Shown in pieces: positions 58,871 to 64,000 of a stretch of 64,000 nucleotides of DNA; position 1 is the first letter of the stretch, and every line of letters begins with the position of its first letter. The translations under genes and the position numbers were made by a program. Source of the stretch: Methanocella_A sp964548585 (lineage in GTDB: Archaea; Halobacteriota; Methanocellia; Methanocellales; Methanocellaceae); assembly GCA_964548585.1 (NCBI GenBank), contig CAZJRS010000002.1:1-64000 (forward strand). The letters run 5' to 3'. The notes under the pieces were generated by a model, which did not search any database, was not told the origin of the DNA, and was given only the letters and a program-made list of their open reading frames with translations.

Positions 58871-59512
58871 TTACAGGATGTCTTCAGGCCCGGACAACTG
58901 CTTCTCTGCGATCTCCGCTATCTTCGGGTCCCCTCCCGACTTTGCCATCTCGATGGCCTTTCTGTACCATTCCGCCGCCCGGGCGCTATCTCCAAGGCGC
59001 CTGTGGATATCGCCCACGATATAGGTGTAAAGCGCTTTATTTTCCGGCGACGCTTCCCCAGCTTCCAGGCCCGTCTCAAAGTATTCCGCTGCCCGGGAGA
59101 GGAAAAATTTCTCCTTTTCAGCCTCTTTTTTAGTGCGGTGGCACCACGCGCCCATCTGGTAAATCCGACCCAGCGCCAGTGGGGATGCACCCTGCCACTC
59201 GGCACAGAGCGCCACCAGGTAGTAGTGCCCGTTGCTCTCGATCTGTCTCGCTTTAACCTCCGGGGTGATAATATCGGTCACCTTCTGCCTAAATTCCTCG
59301 GTGAACGACTCAGGCTGGAAGTCGCCGTCAAAGCCTGAAAAGCCGCAGTTAGGGCAGGTGTGGGCGAAGTTGCAGACTGGCTGTGACCCTGAAGCCTCCC
59401 GGTAAAAGTCGGAGTGGAGCGGCCCGAATGAATTACTTGAAATAACCAGTGTCGTCTCGAACATGTTACCGCAGAGCGGGCAAGTAAAGGTATGAGGCTG
59501 AAGGGTGGTCAT
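58871..59512 (-). CDS. DUF2225 zinc-ribbon/TPR protein
   Basis: 213 residues. N-terminal CPLCGNMFETT, then HTCPNCGFSGFDGDF, the paired cysteine ribbons of DUF2225, followed by helical TPR-like repeats (SRAAEYFETGLEAGE, RAAEWYRKAIEMAK). Function is unknown. Stand-alone gene between tRNA-Arg and the Lrp-like regulator. Confidence 0.88.
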   Translation of the reverse strand: MTTLQPHTFTCPLCGNMFETTLVISSNSFGPLHSDFYREASGSQPVCNFAHTCPNCGFSGFDGDFQPESFTEEFRQKVTDIITPEVKARQIESNGHYYLVALCAEWQGASPLALGRIYQMGAWCHRTKKEAEKEKFFLSRAAEYFETGLEAGEASPENKALYTYIVGDIHRRLGDSARAAEWYRKAIEMAKSGGDPKIAEIAEKQLSGPEDIL

Positions 59513-59744
59513 GCCAGGAATTTTGGATTTGAATGGTTAAAAAGGTATGCAAGCGCAAAGATACGTGAGATGAAACTACTGTTTAGCGGTGTCTGACAGC
59601 TGGAGCCGCTAGACGTTATCAACCCGGGTCCGGGCCCCGAAGCAGGGAAGCACCTGTAGATTGCGCGTCCGTGAACTAAATCCTAACGATTAATCATTAC
59701 TTTTTTATAGCTTGAGCAGCTTACCATAACACTTGTGATCATGG

Positions 59745-60653
59745 TTGGACGCACTGGACTTCCGCATACTCGGCCTGCTACTTAAGAACGCCCGGCTCTC
59801 CTACGAGGGCATGGCTGAAGAGCTTGGCGTACCGGAAGAGACAGTCATCAACAGGGTATTCCAGATGTGGGACTGTGGAGTGATCAGCGAATACCGCACG
59901 CGTGTCAACCCGCAGCTGTTCGGCCACCGGACGGCCATCGTGCTCGCGGATGCCTACCGGTCCTACTGTAAGCAGAAAGACGTCCGGGCGCTGCGTACTA
60001 TTGACCGGATCACCCAGATCGTGGAGACGACGAGTAAGATCTATTCCGCATATGTCCTCTTTAAGGACGAACAGGGGCTGAAAGATACTATGAGCCTCAT
60101 TAAGGCGAAGATCAGCCCGTCCAGGGTTACCAGCGTCGTCTATCCTCACGAGAAGACTCCCTCCGTGCAGATGTCAGGCCAGGACTGGAAGATCATCGAG
60201 TACCTCATGGACGACCCCCGGGCTGCTGCAGACAAAATGGCCAGGGACCTCGATACGCCCGAGCGCTCGCTGAAGCGGCGCATGGACCGGCTGATCGCAG
60301 GGTCCGCCATCACCCACACGATCGTCATCCAGCCGGGTATGTTCCAGGGCATGGCATCGAACCGTTTATATATCATTTTTAAAGATGGCGAGGAAGACGC
60401 CCGCCAGGCCATCGTGGACAGCGTGGCGAACAAGTGGAACGTGATCCCGCTGGACAGCCCGTCCGGGGCAATCATCGACGTGTATGGCAAGACGAGGAAA
60501 GACATCTACGAAGACCTCCTGAACATCAAAAGCCACGCCGTGGTCAAAGAGACGTTCTACACGCTGCCTTCTCGCATCGTCTCCAACGATCTTTTAATCC
60601 GGAAAAAGGTCATAGAGGCAGTGTTTAGCACTGATTCTCTGCGAAGTATCTGA
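59745..60653 (+). CDS. Lrp/AsnC-type regulator with two winged helices
   Basis: 302 residues, TTG start 59745 (an ATG four bases earlier is out of frame). The N-terminus MDALDFRILGLLLKNARLSY is an AsnC-type helix-turn-helix; a second one starts at MSGQDWKIIEYLMDDPRAAA. Each is followed by a RAM/ACT-like region. This two-domain form is common in methanogens. TATA TTTTTTATAG lies about 40 bp upstream. Confidence 0.82.
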   Translation: MDALDFRILGLLLKNARLSYEGMAEELGVPEETVINRVFQMWDCGVISEYRTRVNPQLFGHRTAIVLADAYRSYCKQKDVRALRTIDRITQIVETTSKIYSAYVLFKDEQGLKDTMSLIKAKISPSRVTSVVYPHEKTPSVQMSGQDWKIIEYLMDDPRAAADKMARDLDTPERSLKRRMDRLIAGSAITHTIVIQPGMFQGMASNRLYIIFKDGEEDARQAIVDSVANKWNVIPLDSPSGAIIDVYGKTRKDIYEDLLNIKSHAVVKETFYTLPSRIVSNDLLIRKKVIEAVFSTDSLRSI

Positions 60654-60668
60654 CCGTGCCCGGTATTA

Positions 60669-61109
60669 TCAGTAGTCTGCCACTGTGCGGCCCTTATATT
60701 TTGGAGTAGCGTTTATGTCTTCCGCCTTGAGGTACTCATAAATTTCTTTCGTCAGGCTGTCAAAACCGACCAGATACGTGGCCGACTGGTCGATCATCAG
60801 GGAAAAGAAACCATCCTTCTCGCTGAACACGATGACGGGCTTACCAGCTGCGAACGCATATCCCATCTCCCATATAGTTCCTGCATCCTTGCCATCCAGC
60901 ACGGCGAACACTCCGTCGGACTTCCTGATCTCGTCGCAGAGCTGTTTGAACCGCCTGTTTTTCTCCCCTGGATCACCCAGGTTGATCCTCGAGTTCCTGT
61001 GGGAGGTACTGTAAATCTCGAAGCCCATTTTTTCCAGGCTCGTCTTCACTTTGTCCAGCCTCTCCACCTCTTCATCATTGAAAAACGGCCCTGCCAGGAA
61101 TAATCTCAT
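60669..61109 (-). CDS. nucleoside 2-deoxyribosyltransferase-like protein
   Basis: 146 residues: RLFLAGPFFNDEE opening, GVFAVLDGKDAGTIWEMGYA with the catalytic Glu, and GKPVIVFSE. It matches the NDT/YtoQ-like family acting on nucleosides or nucleotide derivatives. Convergent with the Lrp-like gene. Confidence 0.85.
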   Translation of the reverse strand: MRLFLAGPFFNDEEVERLDKVKTSLEKMGFEIYSTSHRNSRINLGDPGEKNRRFKQLCDEIRKSDGVFAVLDGKDAGTIWEMGYAFAAGKPVIVFSEKDGFFSLMIDQSATYLVGFDSLTKEIYEYLKAEDINATPKYKGRTVADY

Positions 61110-61204
61110 GTTATAAACCTCAATATCGTTCTACTAATTCACACGAACGTAAAATTTGTGTTACTACGTATGAAAAGCATAAGATTTAAGTTTTTAGGAG
61201 ACAT

Positions 61205-61651
61205 GTGGCTACTATGCACGACATGCCAGGCTGCAAATTCACACACATGGACCGTAAGTACTCGATCGAAGATTTAGCCGCTTTCCACGGGCATCTCGGC
61301 CCGTACATCGTCCTCGGGTACCGCATGGGCCGGTATGCCCGAGAGTACTTTTGCGACGACGCTTTCCAGATGAAAGCTGTGGTCACCTGCTCCGGCATCC
61401 CTCCTCAGTCATGCATACTGGACGGGGTACAAATCGGCAGTGGCTGCACCATGGGAAAGAGAAACCTGGATCTGCAGGTCAGCGACTCCATCGCCTGCGA
61501 GTTTACCTCGGACGGGAAAAAGATGGTGATCCGGCCGAAGCCGATCAACTTCCCGCCGCGGGGCGAGGACTACTTCCACCAGATCGAACAACTGGCGGTC
61601 GACATGTATCGCATGGATGAAGCAGAACTGTTCGAAGTCAGCTCAAAATAG
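61205..61651 (+). CDS. fmdE: FmdE-family protein
   Basis: 148 residues from GTG 61205, five bases behind GGAG; ATG 61214 is an alternative. FHGHLGPYIVLGYRMGR is the FmdE signature with metal-binding His, followed by CSGIPPQSCILDGVQIGSGC. FmdE co-purifies with molybdenum formylmethanofuran dehydrogenase but lacks clear function. Here it lies 13 bases before the ABC transporter, so a role in metal supply rather than in the enzyme is likely. Confidence 0.88.
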   Translation: MATMHDMPGCKFTHMDRKYSIEDLAAFHGHLGPYIVLGYRMGRYAREYFCDDAFQMKAVVTCSGIPPQSCILDGVQIGSGCTMGKRNLDLQVSDSIACEFTSDGKKMVIRPKPINFPPRGEDYFHQIEQLAVDMYRMDEAELFEVSSK

Positions 61652-61664
61652 GCGAAGGTTGTCC

Positions 61665-62387
61665 ATGATCGAGCTGGATGGTATCTACACCGCTTATGAA
61701 GGCGGTGACCGCCCCGTCATCAAAGATCTTTCCCTGAAGATCAACAAAGGCGAATACGTGATCATCGGCGGCCCCAACGGCGCTGGTAAGACCACCCTGC
61801 TTGAGTCTATCAACGGCATGGTCCGGGTAACCCATGGCAGTGCCAGAGTATGTGGGATCGACGTCCGCCGGGCAGGCTGCGAAGTGAGGAAAAAGGTCGG
61901 GTACGTCATCCAGAACTTTTCTTTCGATCCATTCACGCCCTTTACCGTGGAGCAAGCCGTCATGCTGGGTCGGTACGGGAGACTGGGCATGCTGCGCCGG
62001 CCTGGAAAAGCCGACTTCGACGCAGTCGAGCGGGCGATTCGCCTGATGGGAATCGAAGACCTGAAAAACAAGCCGATCGGAACCTTGAGCGGTGGCCAGC
62101 AGCAGAAGACGCTGATTGCTCAGAACCTCGCCAAAGAGCCTGAACTGCTTTTACTCGATGAGCCCTTCAGTAATCTGGATTTCCACGCAAGAGAGTTTGT
62201 ATCGGGCATCCTGGGCGGCCTGGTCAAAAAAGGGACGCCTGTAGTCATCGTATCTCATGCGTTCGACGACCTGCCGGACATGGACATTCGCATGATCATC
62301 ATGGACAGCGGTATCGTAAAGAGGGACGTTACTTGCGCTCCGGCCGACGTAAAGGCCCTAGTGCGATCTTCGGTGGCGGCGAACTGA
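61665..62387 (+). CDS. metal ABC transporter, ATP-binding protein
   Basis: 240 residues from ATG 61665, just past the fmdE stop. Walker A GGPNGAGKTTLLE, signature LSGGQQQKTLIAQ, Walker B ELLLLDEPFSNLD and H-loop IVSHAFDD. It pairs with the ABC-3 permease to energise uptake of Zn, Mn or another divalent metal. The next gene starts two bases after its stop. Confidence 0.93.
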   Translation: MIELDGIYTAYEGGDRPVIKDLSLKINKGEYVIIGGPNGAGKTTLLESINGMVRVTHGSARVCGIDVRRAGCEVRKKVGYVIQNFSFDPFTPFTVEQAVMLGRYGRLGMLRRPGKADFDAVERAIRLMGIEDLKNKPIGTLSGGQQQKTLIAQNLAKEPELLLLDEPFSNLDFHAREFVSGILGGLVKKGTPVVIVSHAFDDLPDMDIRMIIMDSGIVKRDVTCAPADVKALVRSSVAAN

Positions 62388-62388
62388 A

Positions 62389-63219
62389 ATGCTGGAGTTC
62401 CTGATCCCCAACAACATCGTCTGCCACGCGGTAGAGGCCATGGTCTTCGCATCGATCTCCTGTAGCATTTTGGGCGTCATCATCGCGCGGATGAACATGT
62501 CCTCCGTGGGCTTTACCATGTCCCACGCCGCCTTCGCAGGCGCAGCGATCGGCTTGTTCATGGGCCTTGACGCGACCTCGGTCGCCGTCATCTTCAGCCT
62601 GGGCATCGCTGCCCTGATCGGTCCGGTCAGTGAAAAAGCGAAGATGTCTGCGGACAACATCCTGGGTGTCCTCTTCGCGATGTCCATGGCTGTCGCAGTC
62701 TTCTTCATCTCGTACATGCAGTATTCCGGGAAAGGCATCTCGGCCGGAGGTCTCCTCTTCGGCGACCTGATCTCGCTATACCGCGAAGAAATATACATGC
62801 TGGGACTGGTATCTCTCCTGACCGTGCTTTTCATCGTGATCTTCTACAAGGAGATCATCTCGCTGATGTTCCACGTGAAGATCGCAGAGGCCTCCGGCAT
62901 CAAAACCAAGCTGGTCTACTACATCATCCTCTTCATCATCGCGGTGTCCGTCGCCCTGAGCATCAATATCGTGGGCGGCCTGATCATCTACGTGTGGCTT
63001 GTCGTGCCCGCAGCGATCGCCTACCAGTTCTGCTTCAACGTCAGGAGCATGTTCATTGTGGCACCGCTGGTGGCGCTTGCAGTGAGCGTTCCCGGGGTAT
63101 TCGCAGGGTTCGAGTACAACCTGCCGATCGGGCCGCTCATCGGGATGGCTTTCACCTTCGTCTTCGCGCTATCGGTAATACTCTCTACAAAACGCAGGAT
63201 AACTAGTAATAAGAATTAA
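62389..63219 (+). CDS. metal ABC transporter, ABC-3 (ZnuB/TroC) permease
   Basis: 276 residues, about eight membrane segments, start MLEFLIPNNIVCHAVEAMVF. FAGAAIGLFMG and GLIIYVWLVVPAAIAYQF match ABC-3 permeases. Coupled to the ATPase gene upstream and 26 bases ahead of the binding protein. Confidence 0.92.
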   Translation: MLEFLIPNNIVCHAVEAMVFASISCSILGVIIARMNMSSVGFTMSHAAFAGAAIGLFMGLDATSVAVIFSLGIAALIGPVSEKAKMSADNILGVLFAMSMAVAVFFISYMQYSGKGISAGGLLFGDLISLYREEIYMLGLVSLLTVLFIVIFYKEIISLMFHVKIAEASGIKTKLVYYIILFIIAVSVALSINIVGGLIIYVWLVVPAAIAYQFCFNVRSMFIVAPLVALAVSVPGVFAGFEYNLPIGPLIGMAFTFVFALSVILSTKRRITSNKN

Positions 63220-63245
63220 ATATTTTGTAGCACTAACTCATATCC

Positions 63246-64000
63246 ATGTTATCCAGGCGATTATTTTCTATTCTACTGATAGCGATACTATCTATCTCAC
63301 TGATTGCTCCAGCCTGCTGCGCCCAGCAGGCAGACGGAAAGATCAAAGTCGTATGCACGACCAGTGTCCTTTTAGACCCTGTTCAGTATATCGGCGGGGA
63401 CAAAGTTGAGGCAATCTCCATAGCGGACCCGACGATGTGCCCTCACCTGCAGGCCGACATCATCCCGAACCGGATCCAGCTGAATAACGCGTTCATCAAG
63501 AGCGCTGACCTGTACGTAGCCTACGGCGACAACAACGACAAGCAGTACAACATACCCGCCGTCAACAATTTCATGAACGCCAACGGATACGGCAACGTAT
63601 CATGGATCAGTACCTCTAACCCCTCCAGAAGCTGGAACACTCCTGCGACCTCAAAGCTACTGGCAGCCGAAGTCATGGGATGGCTCGTGAACAAGACCCC
63701 GGCAAACAAAGACTACTACGAGCAGCGATACAAAGATTACTGTAACCTTATAGACACAGCGAACCCGACCTCTGCCGAGCTGACACAGCTCAACAAGACA
63801 GAGGTCATCGTCATGCTGTGGCAACAGGACCCGGTCCAGAACTGGCTCGGCATGAAGGTCGTCAACATCTTCGCGCCCGAGTTTGCGATGAACGGCACCA
63901 AAACGCCGGCCAAGCTGGTCGACGACATCAACGCGAACCCGGACAAGTATAGAAATGTCTCCTATGTGATCGAGAACATGCAGTCGACAGAGATTGCCAA
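63246..64000 (+). CDS. TroA/ZnuA-type metal-binding protein (runs off the window)
   Basis: ATG 63246, open to the end of the window (251 codons visible). Signal peptide with a lipobox-like APACCAQ, then VVCTTSVLLDPVQYIGGD and DPTMCPHLQAD, where His matches the first metal ligand of cluster-9 binding proteins; AYGDNNDKQ replaces the usual GLGLE-type second ligand region. The frame continues past the visible end. It supplies the ABC-3 transporter. Metal unknown. Confidence 0.88.
   Translation, partial: MLSRRLFSILLIAILSISLIAPACCAQQADGKIKVVCTTSVLLDPVQYIGGDKVEAISIADPTMCPHLQADIIPNRIQLNNAFIKSADLYVAYGDNNDKQYNIPAVNNFMNANGYGNVSWISTSNPSRSWNTPATSKLLAAEVMGWLVNKTPANKDYYEQRYKDYCNLIDTANPTSAELTQLNKTEVIVMLWQQDPVQNWLGMKVVNIFAPEFAMNGTKTPAKLVDDINANPDKYRNVSYVIENMQSTEIA

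Noticed and set aside
59590..59660. GC-rich stretch with GAAGCAGGGAAGCACC reminiscent of SRP RNA helix 8
   Set aside because: The interval between genes is only about 230 bp, the flanking helices of a roughly 300-nt archaeal SRP RNA are not there, and the core AGGTCCGGAAGG-type loop does not match.

Overview
This window (about 64 kb, moderately GC-rich, with one 100-N gap at 11977-12076) comes from a euryarchaeal methanogen, most probably a Methanocella-like member of the Methanocellales. The case for Archaea is direct: ribosomal proteins S19e, L39e, L31e and L18Ae/LX, aIF6, prefoldin alpha, NAC, PDCD5-like protein, FtsY, UPF0147, an ER-type signal peptidase, HMG-CoA reductase, a PyrB-PyrI pair and archaeal TATA boxes. 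The methanogen call rests on FmdE, DUF2769 and general gene content and is an inference.

Layout. 1-7000: edge fragment, P-loop ATPase behind TGACA repeats, GT4 glycosyltransferase, zinc-ribbon protein, UPF0147, and a two-gene RimK-like ATP-grasp module. 7000-15050: metal region with feoA-feoA-feoB, a P1B ATPase, the assembly gap, a FeoC-like protein, an ATC-hydrolase-like gene and a DtxR/MntR-family repressor. CCTAA-N4/5-TTAGG palindromes stand before feoA, feoC, the repressor and two cysteine-rich miniprotein genes. 15300-19640: a large secreted protein (signal peptide, Ca-binding DxDxDG repeats, vWA domain, hydrophobic pre-toxin segment, variable AT-richer C-terminus) followed by an overlapping small gene, read here as an archaeal polymorphic toxin with its immunity protein. 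19800-21965: rearranged duplications of the pre-toxin segment, the repressor 3' half and the miniprotein/RNA block, around a PAS histidine kinase.

22284-26563 is the conserved archaeal translation/secretion cluster. 26596-27650 is an fkbM gene flanked by a second, decayed copy of the ftsY 3' end. 27.7-35 kb carries a RIO-like kinase, a CDF exporter plus universal stress protein, a divergent His-rich protein with a 63-nt tandem duplication, a sugar isomerase-like protein and a GH15 glucoamylase. 35.2-40.4 kb has a surface beta-propeller, an AN1/transglutaminase-like membrane protein and a double cupin, set between hairpin repeats. 40.5-48.1 kb holds pyrBI, hmgA, CHAD, HXXEE, trmI, nac, zinc ribbons and a presenilin-type protease. 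48.5-53 kb encodes a secreted papain-like protease with Calx-beta and YVTN domains and a companion surface protein. 53-64 kb has Nog1-like GTPase, an AT-hook protein, signal peptidase, flavoprotein, PIG-L, tRNA-Arg(GCG), DUF2225, an Lrp-like regulator and fmdE with a TroA/ZnuABC-type metal importer running off the window.

The most unusual content is (i) the toxin-immunity locus with its shuffled downstream cassette and (ii) a repeated operator, promoter, leader-hairpin, miniprotein and structured 3' RNA unit whose stems show compensatory changes between copies, tied by its operator to the iron/manganese genes.
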